Assembly (NCBI GenBank): GCA_029204225.1
Contig: CM055110.1
Coordinates: 35,336,068-35,400,067 of the forward strand
Direction: 5' to 3'
From: Diphasiastrum complanatum
Taxonomy: Eukaryota > Streptophyta > Lycopodiopsida > Lycopodiales > Lycopodiaceae
DNA length: 64,000 nucleotides
The position numbers and the translations under genes are program-made. How positions within the stretch are numbered: position 1 is the stretch's first letter; each line of letters opens with the position of its first letter. Under the pieces are notes generated by a model. That model was given only the letters and a program-made list of their open reading frames with translations. It ran no database searches and was not told where the DNA came from. This document shows positions 11,060 through 22,741 of this stretch, one piece after another.

Positions 11060-11741
11060 TGTAAAAATTACAGCAAATAAGGATCCTAAAACACTTGAAA
11101 TGATGAGGGAAACAATAGATTATGATTTCATAAGATTAGCACAAGTTGAACCATCAAAATCCATCAAAAATCTATGCTTGAACCTCACTAAATGGCCCAA
11201 ATCCTTGAAGAAGGCTTCACACGTGTGAAAGTACGGCCTCCCACAGTCTGAGTACTGTACACCAGACCTACATTCAATCCTATAATCATTAGTAATCACA
11301 AGTACTCAAACAATTATGAACATAGAGAGCAATTGCACCATTATGAGAGAAAAAACATGAAATTGCTTGATTGATTTTGGTGAGATATCATCACCTATAT
11401 ATACATGATCCATCACGGTTTTGGGCAGGTATGAGTAGCCCTAAACCTATCCCTAATGCTAATTTTGGTGGATCTTTCATCCCTACCAAGTTAGGGTTGG
11501 AATCTTGGAGATCCCTCAACAATGCAAAAATTACCAAAAATAGCTCCTATTTTTTCTCCCTTGTATCTAAGCATAATTTGGACTCATTCCAAAGGTTCTA
11601 ACACTTAGGTCTACTTGAGAACATCCTTATGAATGGAATCCTATGCTATTTGTCACGTGTGACAAGCCACATCATGACCATCTAACTATTTACAGGTCAT
11701 ATGACCAAAACTAGTCAAGCTAGAATTGTGAATTTTTAACA
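11060..11741 (-). repeat. 3' LTR of the young copia
   Basis: 682 bp. It contains a 14-nt palindrome TTCACACGTGTGAA (11216-11229) and a second G-box (CACGTG, 11654-11659). Confidence 0.97.
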
Positions 11742-11757
11742 CTCCTCCTCACTATCT
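11742..11757 (-). other. Polypurine tract of the young copia
   Basis: On the minus strand AGTGAGGAGGAG immediately precedes the LTR. The polyprotein stop (11756-11758) lies at its edge. Confidence 0.85.
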
Positions 11758-14700
11758 AGCTTGGTTCAATCATTGCTTTACTAATCACTCCAAGTGATGA
11801 TCTGAACTTCATAAAAGGTGTCTTTTGAAGTGGTTTAGTAAGTAGATCAGCTACACATTCATTGCTTGGAACATGCTCCAAAGCAATCTCCTTGGCTTGC
11901 ACCATTTCTCTCACAAAGTGATGGCATATCTCAATGTGCTTAGATCTTGCATGGAAGATTGGGTTAGATGCAAGGTGTTGGGCTGATATATTGTCATTGT
12001 AGATGATTGGTGCCTCCTCTGAATCCATGATCTTTAGTTCCACCAATAATCTCTTGATCCAAAGTACCTCCTTTGTAGTGGTTGTCAAAGCTTTGTACTC
12101 GGCCTCAGTTGAAGATAGAGATATAGTTTCTTGCTTTTTTGAAAGCCATGAAACCACACCTTCTCCTATGAAAGTTGAATAGTCACTTGTTGATTTCCTA
12201 TCCCTCTTGTCCCCTGCAAAATCTGAATCACTAAATGCATGAAGGTTAATCACATCTCCTCTATATAGAATCCCAAAATCCAATGTACCCGAGATGTATC
12301 TTAGAATCCTCTTAGCCTTTTTCCAATGGATATTCAATGGCTTTTGCATGGATTGGCTCAACCTACATACACTAAAGCTAAGATCTGGTCTAGTTATAGT
12401 GATCCACATTAAGGAACCTATAAGTTGCCTAAACAAAGTGATGTCCATGAAGGATCTTTCATCATCTTCATTTGGCACTTTTACATCTTGCTCCATTGGT
12501 GTGTCAACACTTTTGCATACTTCCATCTTAAACTTCTTCAAAAGACTTTGAGCATAGTTTACTTGACTTATAAAGATAAAATCAGACCCTCTAAGTACTT
12601 CTATGCCTAAGATGAAGTGAAGACACCCTAGATCTACCATCTTGAACTCTAAGGATAGATCTATCTTGATTTTTTCAATACCATCAACACTATTTCCACT
12701 AATGATGATGTCATCTACATAAATGAGTAAAAGTACAATACCAACATCATCAAACTTAATGTAAAGAGTGGGATCATATTCACTTTGAACAAAAGAAAGT
12801 GAAATAAGATAGCAATGTAGTCTTGAATTCCAAGATCTCGAGGCTTGCTTCAAGCCATAGATGCTTCTTTGGAGATGGCATACTTTGTTCTCCATTCCAT
12901 GCTTGATGAACCCTTGTGGCTGCTCCATATAGATATCCTCTTCCAAAAAACCATTCAAGAAAGCATTAGAGACATCCATTTGACATAGAATCCATCCAAA
13001 ATGTGATGCAAGTGCAATGATTAGTCTTATTGTGACCATCTTGGCCACGGGTGCAAAAGTTTCCTCATAGTCTATCCCTCTCTCTTGAGCATAACCTTTT
13101 GCAACTAATCTTGCTTTATGTTTGTTAACACTCCCATTTGCATTCAACTTAAGCTTGAAGACCCACTTGCATCCTATTACATTCCTTTGAGGTCTCTCAA
13201 CAAGCAACCAAGTTTCATTCTCAATCAAGGCATCATACTCATCCAACATTGCTTTATACCATTCTTTGGAGTTCAATGCATCTTCAACATTAGACGGTTC
13301 TTCAAAACTAGATAAAGCATAAGAAGTGGATGAGATACCCTCAACTTGTTGTCCTTTGCCTTGATATGTGAGCCTTGATGGCTCCACTTTTGCCCTTGAA
13401 GATCTCCTTGGTGTGATAGGTGGGTTTGGTGCTTGCTCCTCCATGAGCTCCTCGTCAAAACCAAGATCTTGCTCCTCGGCCATCTTCTTCTTGATTGTTG
13501 GAGCACTTGAGCCTTCTTCAAGCATATGCATATGGTGTTCATCAAATATGACATCCCTTGAAACAACAAATTTGTTCAAGGATGGGAGATAGACTTTGTA
13601 GCCCTTGCTTGAGCTTGCATATCCAAGCATGATCCCTCTTGTGGAAGATGGATCCTCCTTGGTTCTTGTTTCCAATGGCACATGCACATAACATATACAC
13701 CCAAAAACTTTCAAGTGATTAAGATTGGGTTTCTTTCCATACAACATCTCATAAGGAGTTTTGCCTTCAATTTCTTTGCAAGACACCCTATTCATCAAGT
13801 AGTTTGCACATACAAGAGACTCACCCCAAAAGGATTTGGGCAAACAAGCATCTAATCTTAAAGCCTTAGAACATTCACATAATGTTCTATTCCTTCTTTC
13901 AGCAACTCCATTTTGTTGAGGAGTGTAAGGACAAGAAGTCTCTTTCTTGATCCCTTCCTCCTCACAAAAGGCCTTGAACTCATTGGAGATGAATTCTCCA
14001 CCATTGTCACTTCTAAGAATCTTGATGCTATGATTATGATGCTTTTCCACAAACAACTTGAACTTTACAAAAGTATCAAATACTTGAGACTTGAAGGAAA
14101 GTAAGAACACCCAACAATATCTTGAGTAGTCATCAATGAAGGTTAAAAACATGGATGAACCTCCATTAGATTTGGTGCTAGCAATGTGCACATCCGAGTG
14201 TATGAGTTCAAGAGGATGAGATGACTTTGTGATGGAGTTAGGAAACACCTTCTTATGTGCCTTGGATAAGGCACAAGCTTCACAAACCTTGTCTTCCTTC
14301 CCAATAGACCTTGGTAGGCCTAAAGCATACTCCTCCTTGATCATAGCCTCCATGGAACCCGAGTTGACATGTCCAAGTCTTTTGTGCCATAAAGTAAAGG
14401 TAGATATTTTGCTCTTCTCGGCCAACATGACAACATTAGTATCCACAAATGCATCCAGCTTATAAAGTTTGCCAAGTCTAGTGCCCTTAGCCACTATCTT
14501 ACCCTTCTTCTTGATGAAACATTCATTTGAAGCAAATTCAACATTGAAACCATTGTCTATCATTTGGCCAACACTTAGTAGATTCTTTGTTATTGTAGGA
14601 ATGTACAAAACACCTTCTATGTTGATCTTTTTGGAAGATCCTAAGCAAAGGGGAATGCTACCAACTCCTTCAATCTTACAAGCTTCATCATTTGCTGTAT

Positions 14701-15724
14701 AGATAGACTTTATAGGTCCATCATAAGATAAGAGAGAAGAGAAAAACTCCCTTTTACTAGTCATGTGTGAACTAGCACCCGAGTCAATCCACCAAGGATC
14801 TTCTCCTTTGAAGCTTGTTGAAGAAAATATGGACATCATGAGAGAGTCCTCATGTGAACTCTCCTCCTCCTCCTCTTTGCTCATGTTGGCTTGGCTTTGA
14901 TCTTGCTTCCTCTTGAAGCATTCCGAGGCATAATGCCCCATCTTGCTACAATAGTAGCACTTCACCTTTGATTTGTCCTTCTTGACTTTGGTGGTTGATG
15001 GAGATGCCTTTGGGGGTCCTTCTTGATCCTCAAGCTTTGTAGACTTCTTGAATGTTGATCCTTTGCCTTTGGACTTGCCTTTGCCTTTGGTGAAGAGAGC
15101 TTGGTCATCTCCACCTTGGATGGAAAGCCTATCCATCCTCTCTTGCATTTGGCTCCTTCTTGATTCCTCGGCCATGAGCGTGCCTTGGAGTTCTTCAAGT
15201 ATGGGTAGCTTACCCATAATTGCATATCCCTGAACCAAATTGTCAAATTCAAAGCTTAGTCCATTCAATATGAGTTGAACAAGCTCTTCATCCTTGATAG
15301 GTTCACCTATAAAGGCTAGCTCTTTGTTCAATTCTTTTACTCTTAGGACAAAAGTATGTGCACTCTCTCCTTTCTTTTGATAGCTTCTATAGATTTGATT
15401 CTTCAAAGCTAACATTCTAGTTTGGTTCTTGGATTCATAGACCTTTTGCAAAGTCTCCCAAGCATCTTGAGCTGAAGTGCAATCTCCTACCTCTCTTAAG
15501 AGTTCATTTGCAACATTCATTTTTATGCAATGTAGTGCAACATTGCACCTCTTGATGTATTTGGCTTTTTCTTGAGGATGAATAGGTTCACCCTCTTTAC
15601 CATTTACAATTTCCATCAGATCTTGCATGATCATGATAGATTCCATTCTAACTTTCCATATGAAATAGTTAGTTTTGTTGAGCCTTTCATTAGTATCCAA
15701 AAGATATGCATTTATAGATGCCAT
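11756..15724 (-). CDS. Ty1/copia Gag-Pol polyprotein, intact
   Basis: 1322 residues in one frame from a true ATG at 15724 to TAG. Order: gag (1-200, with NYFIWKVRMESI and DAWETLQKVYESKN), basic linker, zinc knuckle CX2CX4HX4C (256-269), aspartic protease with DSGA at 314-317, HHCC integrase zinc domain (446-484), integrase core with D511, D573 and E609 (D35E spacing correct), integrase C-terminal GKKPNLNHLKVFGC box, then RT with YVDD at 1002-1005, and RNase H from about 1150 (DSDFAGD, SSTEAEYKA) to ADLLTKPL. This length and order match plant copia polyproteins, and no key residue is missing. It drives reverse transcription and integration from cytoplasmic particles. Gag and Pol sharing one ORF implies processing by its own protease. 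Confidence 0.97.
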   Translation of the reverse strand: MASINAYLLDTNERLNKTNYFIWKVRMESIMIMQDLMEIVNGKEGEPIHPQEKAKYIKRCNVALHCIKMNVANELLREVGDCTSAQDAWETLQKVYESKNQTRMLALKNQIYRSYQKKGESAHTFVLRVKELNKELAFIGEPIKDEELVQLILNGLSFEFDNLVQGYAIMGKLPILEELQGTLMAEESRRSQMQERMDRLSIQGGDDQALFTKGKGKSKGKGSTFKKSTKLEDQEGPPKASPSTTKVKKDKSKVKCYYCSKMGHYASECFKRKQDQSQANMSKEEEEESSHEDSLMMSIFSSTSFKGEDPWWIDSGASSHMTSKREFFSSLLSYDGPIKSIYTANDEACKIEGVGSIPLCLGSSKKINIEGVLYIPTITKNLLSVGQMIDNGFNVEFASNECFIKKKGKIVAKGTRLGKLYKLDAFVDTNVVMLAEKSKISTFTLWHKRLGHVNSGSMEAMIKEEYALGLPRSIGKEDKVCEACALSKAHKKVFPNSITKSSHPLELIHSDVHIASTKSNGGSSMFLTFIDDYSRYCWVFLLSFKSQVFDTFVKFKLFVEKHHNHSIKILRSDNGGEFISNEFKAFCEEEGIKKETSCPYTPQQNGVAERRNRTLCECSKALRLDACLPKSFWGESLVCANYLMNRVSCKEIEGKTPYEMLYGKKPNLNHLKVFGCICYVHVPLETRTKEDPSSTRGIMLGYASSSKGYKVYLPSLNKFVVSRDVIFDEHHMHMLEEGSSAPTIKKKMAEEQDLGFDEELMEEQAPNPPITPRRSSRAKVEPSRLTYQGKGQQVEGISSTSYALSSFEEPSNVEDALNSKEWYKAMLDEYDALIENETWLLVERPQRNVIGCKWVFKLKLNANGSVNKHKARLVAKGYAQERGIDYEETFAPVAKMVTIRLIIALASHFGWILCQMDVSNAFLNGFLEEDIYMEQPQGFIKHGMENKVCHLQRSIYGLKQASRSWNSRLHCYLISLSFVQSEYDPTLYIKFDDVGIVLLLIYVDDIIISGNSVDGIEKIKIDLSLEFKMVDLGCLHFILGIEVLRGSDFIFISQVNYAQSLLKKFKMEVCKSVDTPMEQDVKVPNEDDERSFMDITLFRQLIGSLMWITITRPDLSFSVCRLSQSMQKPLNIHWKKAKRILRYISGTLDFGILYRGDVINLHAFSDSDFAGDKRDRKSTSDYSTFIGEGVVSWLSKKQETISLSSTEAEYKALTTTTKEVLWIKRLLVELKIMDSEEAPIIYNDNISAQHLASNPIFHARSKHIEICHHFVREMVQAKEIALEHVPSNECVADLLTKPLQKTPFMKFRSSLGVISKAMIEPS

Positions 15725-16522
15725 CTAGTCTCCTAATCAAGGACTTGACACAAATGAAGGTTACTTCTATTGATTTTATTGAAGGTCTACCTTATCCCAC
15801 TTCTTAGGGACCTGAAAAGATCAGTAATAGACTTCCTATAAAGATCTAAGAATGATCTCTAACAAAATCAAATCATAGAATACTAGAAACAATGCACTTG
15901 CTTGATTGAAGTAGACAATACTAGTAGAATTGCCCCTCTTTCTATAAAGAACATTAAAGCTTCCAAATGATCTGATAAAGAGTGAATTTCAGCAACCTAA
16001 TATACTTCCAAAATCACTTGTAAAAGATCTAAATGGAACTTAATGAGGATGCAACACAATCTACTATCCAATCACAAGCAAAAAATGATCAAAATTGATG
16101 AAAAATTGATCTAATTTGGTGCATAAGTCAAGCAATGGTTGGACTGAACCTAAATCACTTTAGGAGGTGCCTACTACACCTTAGAACAGCCTTGAAGAGT
16201 CCCCAAAACTCTGATCTTCCCTCTCCTTGAATGCTAGAAAGCCTTCTCTATGAAATCACCTCCAAAACTCGCTTAGAAATCAATGCTTGGAGCAAGCAAA
16301 ACTTGCTATCTTGGTAATGTGAATTGAATTCAACTTTGCCTCTGGTTTTAGACACCTAAACACCTGCAAATGAAGTCACACAACACCAATCTCCAATGTA
16401 TTTGACTCACTTTGAGTTCTAGAATCAATACTAGATGCTAAGATCCAATCTACACAAGATTTAGATCAAAAATTGTGATCAAATTGAATGCAAACCAAGG
16501 ATTTAGCTCATTTCAGCCTTTA

Positions 16523-16535
16523 GGCTCTGATACCA
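16523..16535 (-). other. Primer-binding site of the young copia
   Basis: Minus strand TGGTATCAGAGCC abuts the 5' LTR directly and is a perfect match to the 3' end of plant initiator tRNA-Met. Confidence 0.93.
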
Positions 16536-17217
16536 TGTAAAAATTACAGCAAATAAGGATCCTAAAACACTTGAAATGATGAGGGAAACAATAGATTATG
16601 ATTTCATAAGATTAGCACAAGTTGAACCATCAAAATCCATCAAAAATCTATGCTTGAACCTCACTAAATGGCCCAAATCCTTGAAGAAGGCTTCACACGT
16701 GTGAAAGTACGGCCTCCCACAGTCTGAGTACTGTACACCAGACCTACATTCAATCCTATAATCATTAGTAATCACAAGTACTCAAACAATTATGAACATA
16801 GAGAGCAATTGCACCATTATGAGAGAAAAAACATGAAATTGCTTGATTGATTTTGGTGAGATATCATCACCTATATATACATGATCCATCACGGTTTTGG
16901 GCAGGTATGAGTAGCCCTAAACCTATCCCTAATGCTAATTTTGGTGGATCTTTCATCCCTACCAAGTTAGGGTTGGAATCTTGGAGATCCCTCAACAATG
17001 CAAAAATTACCAAAAATAGCTCCTATTTTTTCTCCCTTGTATCTAAGCATAATTTGGACTCATTCCAAAGGTTCTAACACTTAGGTCTACTTGAGAACAT
17101 CCTTATGAATGGAATCCTATGCTATTTGTCACGTGTGACAAGCCACATCATGACCATCTAACTATTTACAAGTCATATGACCAAAACTAGTCAAGCTAGA
17201 ATTGTGAATTTTTAACA
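16536..17217 (-). repeat. 5' LTR of the young copia
   Basis: 682 bp, one difference from the 3' LTR seen by eye. It holds the promoter for the element. The 76-codon frame inside it is the same noncoding frame seen in the other LTR. Between the LTR and the polyprotein start (15725-16522) is a noncoding leader of about 800 bp. Confidence 0.97.
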
Positions 17218-17520
17218 AGTCTCTTCATCAAGTATTGATCAAGATGAAGACTTGTTGGGGCCAAGATCACAAGAGAAGCTGAGTCTACCAATGACTCCAA
17301 GAAGATAACCTGAGAGAGATCCGAGCCTAGAAGACTCACCTACTTGGAAAAAGACAAACAAGTGGAGGATTCAAGAGCTCTACATGCTTTTCACACTTCC
17401 ATTGAAGAACCATCAAGTGTGGAGGAAGCTCTTCAATCAAAGGATTGGATCAAAGCTATGTAGGCCGAGTATGAAGCTTTGATGCAAAATAGGAAGGGCA
17501 CCTAGACTTGGGTGGACACA
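17218..17520 (+). pseudogene. Outer copia: integrase-RT linker remnant
   Basis: This picks up directly from 11059 after the young insertion. The frame reads SSSIDQDEDLLG, then a linker, then EEALQSKDWIKAM (an in-frame stop follows), the start of the RT domain. It breaks off near 17500, where the third copia begins. Confidence 0.7.
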
Positions 17521-17893
17521 TTTGGTTTGGTCAAGAGATTGCTTGGTTGATCCAAAATCACAGTTGTATGCTTACCAATCTCATATATTTGTGATCTAGG
17601 CACTATTTTAAGATCTTAGCCATTTTGTTTCATGCAATATCATTGTATTTGAGTCAAATTTGGTTTCTTAGTGTACTTCACACGTGCTAAGAGTGTTTGA
17701 TCCTAACTTTGCCTATACTCCATTATTTGATGTGAAATAGATCTTGTTTTAGAGAGATTTGTGTAGCTAGTGAGAATCAATTCACAAATAGTTGCAAGAT
17801 CTTTCATAGGAGGAGATAGTACTCTATTATTGGATCCTATTGAGAGTGTGTAGCGTCATTTATTGTTCATCATTTGAGTTTTCTTCACTTCAA
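17521..17893 (+). other. Leader or residual LTR before the third copia gag
   Basis: AT-rich, with no ORF before the gag ATG. A near-palindrome CACACGTG (17678-17685) occurs. I could not find a clean match to the LTR at 21505, so the 5' LTR is absent or too diverged. Confidence 0.35.
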
Positions 17894-20800
17894 ATGTCTT
17901 CAATAGGTTCATCCTTGTTGGAACCAAGTGAAAGATTGTCCACTTCAAACTGCTCAATTTGGAAAATGAGGATGGAGTCCATCTTGATCCTTCAAGACGT
18001 GATGGACATAGTTCTTGGCCTTGAAGAAGAACCACAAGTTCTTAAAGAGGTTCAAAAATACAAAAAGAGAGCTAGGATGGCTCTCCGCTACATTAAGATG
18101 AATGTCCTAATGAGATATTGAGGGAGATAGGTACTTGTACAACAACCAAAGAAGCTTGGGATTGTCTCAAGACTATCTATGAGGCTAAGAATACCTCTAG
18201 GCTTCTCACTCTTAGGAATCAAATCTTTCAAAGTAGCCAAAAAAGTGATGAGAGTGCATCTAGTTATGTTTTGAGAGTAAAAGATATTCATAGAGAACTT
18301 GCTTGTATTGGTGATTCCATCAATCAAAATGAGCTAGTTCAAGTCATTCTCAATGGCTTGAGAAGTGAATTTGATAACCTTGTCCAATCCTATGCCATTA
18401 AGGAGGAGCTACCAAGTTTGGAGGCTCTCCAAAGTGTGCTAATTTCGGAAGAATCAAGACAAGAGTACAAGCTCTTGAGGATGGACAAGCTTTCTCTCAC
18501 TCATAATGATGGCAAAGCTCTCTTTGCCAAGGATAAGCACAAAGGGAGGAGCAAGAACCAACATCAACAATCCTAAAGCAAGGACAAATTCAAATCCAAA
18601 GACAAAGATGAGGAGGAAGATGATTCCTCTAATGCTTCATCATCCAAGATCAAGAAGAAGAAGATCAAGTGCTTTTATTGTGGCAACAAAGGTCATTATG
18701 CCACCAATTGCTTCAAGAAGAAGAATCAACTCAAGCAAGCCAACATTACCAATGAGAAGGAAGACACTATTGCAAGTGATGGAGAGGGATCTCTTATGGT
18801 CTCTAGTTTCTCATCTACTCCTTTCAAGAAGGACGACCTATGGTATATTGATAGTGGAGCCTCTTCACATATGTGTAGCTACAAGGACTCTTTTTCTTCT
18901 ATTGCACCTTATGATGGAGTCAAGAAATCAATATACACTGCAAATGATTTTGAATGTCCTATTGAAGGCATAGGGAACATTCCCTTGAAGCTTGAATCCT
19001 CTAAAGTTTTTTCTCTCTCTAAAGTTCTTTATGTACCTAAGCTTACCAAGAATCTTATTAGTGTTGGCCAATTGCTTGATAATGGCCTTGATGTAAAATT
19101 CAATGTTGATACTTGCACTATCAAGAAGAATGATGAGATACTTGCATTAGGATCTAGATTTGGTGGCATCTATAAACTAGATCCAAATGAGTATGTGAAT
19201 GCTTGTAATGTTGCTCTTGTGAACAAGCTCTCTATGGAGGAATTATGGCATAGGAGGTTGGGACATCCCAACTACAAATCCATGCTCTCTATGATCAAAG
19301 AAGTCAAAGCTATTGGCTTGCCAAAGCCATTCTCCAATAAGATCAAGCCTTGTGAGGCTTGTGCTATTGCTAAATCTCACAAAAAGCCATTTACAAGATC
19401 TTCTATTGAAAGCAAGCATCCTTTGGAGTTAATCCACTCGGATGTGCATTTCTCATCAACTACAAGCAAGGGAGGAGTAACTTGTTTTGTTACTTTCATT
19501 GATGATTTCACAAGATTCACTTGGATATATCTTCTTGCTTCTAAATCTATGGTGTTTGATCATTTCCTTATTTTCAAAGCTTATGTAGAGAAGCAATTCT
19601 CATTCAAGATTAAAGCTCATAGAAGTGATAGAGGTGGAGAATATATCTCCAATAAATTTCAAGATTTTTGTGAGCTTGAAGGCATTAAAAGAGAGTTCTC
19701 TTGTGACTACTCTCCATCTAAAAAGGGAGTGGCTGAGAGAAAGAATAGATCTCTATGTGAATGTGCAAAATCTATGAGAATTGAGGCATCTTTGCCCAAA
19801 GAATTTTGGAGAGAAGCCATTAATTGTGCAAATTATCTTTGCAATAGGCTCCCACATATAGCTCTTGGAGGAAAGTCACCATATGAAATCTTATATTTGA
19901 AGAAGCGTAAGGTTGATTACCTTAGAGTTTTTGGATGCTTATGCTTTGTCCATATTCCCTTGGAAACAAGGAAGAAAGAAGATCCTAGTGCATGCAAAGG
20001 GATCATGGTTGGATACTCATCCACCAAGAAGGCCTATAGAGTCTTTATACTCTCTACTTCTCAAGGCATGTGATTGGTTGCAAGTGGGTATTTAGGATCA
20101 AGTTCAATCATGATGGCACCATCAACAGGCATAAAGCAAGACTATGTGCCAAAGGATTTGCTCAAAACCATGGTCTTGATTATGAAGAGACCTTTGCACC
20201 CGTTGCAAAGATGGTGACAATAAGAATTCTTTTTTCTCTTGCTTGTTTCTTCAAGTGGAAGCTATTCCAATTAGATGTATCCAATGATTTTCTAAATGGT
20301 TATCTTGAGGAGGAGATCTATATGGAACAACCTCAAGGATTTATCAAGGATGAGTCTAAAGTGTGCTTGCTCTTCAAAAGTCTTTATGGACTCAAGCAAG
20401 CACCAAGATCATGGTATTCAAGACTTAATTCTTTTCTTATCTCACTAGGATTTACTCTTCGTGACTATAATCCTTCCATGTATCTAAAGTTTGTTGATAG
20501 CAATATTGTCATTCTTCTAATTTATGTTGATGACATTATTCTTTGTGGAAGTTGTATCAAGCTAGTTGACGAAACTAAGCTAGCACTTGGATGTGAGTTT
20601 AAAATGCAAGATCTAGGAGAGATATGATTACATCCTAGACCTAGAAATTGATTTTTATGAAAATCATGTCTTTATATGCCAATCTAGATATGCTCACTCT
20701 ATGTTGAAAAAATTCCATATGGAAAATTCTAAGAGCATAGATACTCCAATGGAGCAAATTGTAAAAGATCCTAATAAAGGTGATGAAAGATCCTTTGAGG

Positions 20801-21489
20801 ACATCACACTTTTTAGGAGTCTTGTAGGCTCCTTGATTTAACTTACCATTACTAGGCCCGATCTAAGTTTTTGTGTGCACAAATTGAGTCAATTTATGCA
20901 AGATCCTAAGATCCATCATTGGAAGATGGCCAAGAGGATTCTAAGATATGTATCTTCATCTTGTGATTATGGTCTACTCTATAAAAGTGAAGATCTATCC
21001 ATTGTTGGCTACTCGGATTCGGACTTTGCAAGTGACAAGATGGATCGAAAGTCTATTAGTGCATACACTATTTTTCTTGGAGGCAATCTAATATCTTGGC
21101 TTTCCAAAAAGCAAGATACTATATCTCTCTCTTCATGTGAGGCTGAGTACAAAGCACTCACTACAACTACCAAAGAGGTGCTTTGGATCAAGAGGATATT
21201 AATGGAGCTAAAGTGCATCAAGGAAGATGATCTACCAATGATCAAGTGTGATAACATCTCGGCCCATGCCCTTGCCAATAATCTTATATTTCATGCAAGA
21301 AGCAAGCACATAGAAGTGGCACACCATTTTGTGAGAGAAAAGCATATTGGAGGAGAAATCTATTTGGAGCATGTCAACTCGTCCTCTTGTATTGCCGATC
21401 TACTCACCAAGCCTTTGAGAAAAAGTGCTTTCATCAAGCATAGATCTAATCTTGGAGTTATATCAAGATCAATGTTCAAATCTTCATAG
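17894..21489 (+). pseudogene. Third copia: gag-protease-integrase-RT-RNase H, broken
   Basis: Gag starts at ATG 17894 (MSSIGSSLLEPSERL) and carries a shift near 18115 (LMRY versus LREIGTCTT). The zinc knuckle (CFYCGNKGHYATNC) lies at about 18671-18714 and protease DSGA near 18853. The HHCC domain and integrase follow (HSDVHF, HRSDRGGEYIS, GVAERKN), where SDRGGE replaces the usual SDNGGE. At about 20066 the integrase C-terminus passes straight into RT (GCKWVFRIKF) with a frame change, so the roughly 150-codon linker is deleted. RT keeps YVDDIIL, then TGA at 20625 and TAA near 20839 interrupt it. RNase H runs to ADLLTKPL and stops at 21487. It belongs to the same clade as the young element but is a distinct family. 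Confidence 0.9.
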
Positions 21490-21504
21490 ATAATTTTTTA
21501 GGAG

Positions 21505-22200
21505 TGTGAAAAATTGAAAAAGATTTTCTATGTTAGATATAGGGGTCTTATGTTTTTTACATCAAGCATCTAGGTGTAGGATGTTGATAGAAACAAATTT
21601 GGCATAGATGGCAAATTATGCATTTCCACTTGTAATGACACTATTGAGCCAAAATAGAGTAAGAGGCTAAACTCGTGCCAATCAGAGTGTAGACAAGTGT
21701 AATGCTTTTGTTTGATGAATTCCAAGAGGTCCAATAGGATTTAGAGGTGGAACCATGTGAGGTCCAATAGGAAATTGAGGAGTGCTTGAATATAGTCCAA
21801 TAGAATTAAGAGGTGCATGGATCAATGGTCCAATAGGATCAAGAGGTGACAAAGTATGGTCTAATCATAGTTAAGCATAGTGGTAGCTCGTGGATCTACT
21901 AGTATCATTGTACTCATTTTGAAGCTAATTGATTTGGTGATTATATGGATTTTGAGTGTTATTGGATTTCAAGCTTTCTCTCTCTACTCGAGAGTTCATG
22001 ATGCTTTTTCTCTCTCTACTTGAGGAGAGCAACTTGTCTTTACTTAGTTTATTTTTTGAATACTTCCCACACGTGTGAGTGAGTGTTGGAAGTGATTGAA
22101 TGCATGTAGTAGTGTGTTTTTGCCATAGGATCTAAGATTGATCTTGAATCTCAATCTAGTCTTGATCTTGGTGCATCTACACACCTTAGGAGATCACAAG
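21505..22200 (+). mobile_element. Putative 3' LTR of the third copia
   Basis: TGTGAAAAATTG at 21505 follows a short purine run (TAGGAG) after the RNase H stop. The right end is not defined, but outer-element RNase H resumes near 22212. Within it a 'gtccaatagga' phrase recurs at about 21730, 21762, 21795 and 21826. A CACACGTGTG palindrome lies at 22068-22077. Confidence 0.55.
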
Positions 22201-22211
22201 TACATGTTGTG

Positions 22212-22716
22212 GACAATCCACATGTGTGAATTCAACATTGTTGCTTTTTCAGATTTGGATTTTGCAGGTGATAAGGTGAATAGAAAGTCCACAAGTGCTT
22301 GCACAATATTTTTGGGAGGTAATCTTGTCTCTTGGCAATCTAAGAAGCAAGACACTATCTCCTTATCCTCATGTAAAGCCGAGTACAAGGCTTTGGCTAT
22401 CACAACAAAGGAAGTCATTTGGATCAAAAGATTACCAGTGGAGCTCGGGATCATTCAAGAGGAGGAAATACCTTGCATCAAACATGATAGCATCTCGGCC
22501 CAATATCTTGCAAGTAATCCAATCTTCCATGCAAGAAGTAAACACATAGAGGCAGCACACCACTATGTAAGAGAAAAAGCTATGGATGGTGAGATTCTCC
22601 TTGAGCATGTATCAACTTCAAATTGTTATGCGGATTTACTCACCAAGCCTCTAGCTAAGGACTTTGAAAGACATAGATCAAATCTTGGCTTGATCTCCAA
22701 GTCCTTAGTATTGTAA
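22212..22716 (+). pseudogene. Outer copia: RNase H
   Basis: An open frame carries NIVAFSDLDFAGD, RKSTSACTIFLGG, SSCKAEYKAL, HARSKHIEAAHHYVRE and ADLLTKPLA, ending with a stop at 22714-22716. The RNase H motif normally reads SSxEAEYKAL, and Glu is replaced by Lys here (SSCKAEYKAL), which would affect a catalytic acidic position. A polypurine tract (CAGGAGGAG) and the LTR follow at 22733. Confidence 0.85.
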
Positions 22717-22732
22717 ATATTATTTTGATTTT

Positions 22733-22741
22733 CAGGAGGAG
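22733..22741 (+). other. Polypurine tract of the outer copia
   Basis: CAGGAGGAG lies immediately before the LTR start TGTGAAAATATTG. Confidence 0.8.

Larger units (their letters stand above)
11060..17217 (-). mobile_element. Complete, very young Ty1/copia retrotransposon (6158 bp)
   Basis: Two 682-bp LTRs (11060-11741 and 16536-17217) start TGTAAAAATT and end TTTTTAACA on the plus strand. Reading across both I find a single difference (g at 11694, a in the copy). The 5-bp TSD AGTCT is perfect. The coding strand is minus. The primer-binding site is complementary to initiator tRNA-Met (16523-16535), the polypurine tract is GAGGAGGAG-like (11742-11757), and one uninterrupted 1322-codon ORF lies between. 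All parts expected of an autonomous element are present, so it was inserted recently and may still be mobile. It sits in the integrase-RT linker of the outer copia. Confidence 0.97.

Noticed and set aside
11371-11601. 76-codon frame present identically at 11371 and 16847
   Set aside because: It lies within the two LTRs of the young copia. Identity reflects LTR identity, not a conserved gene.
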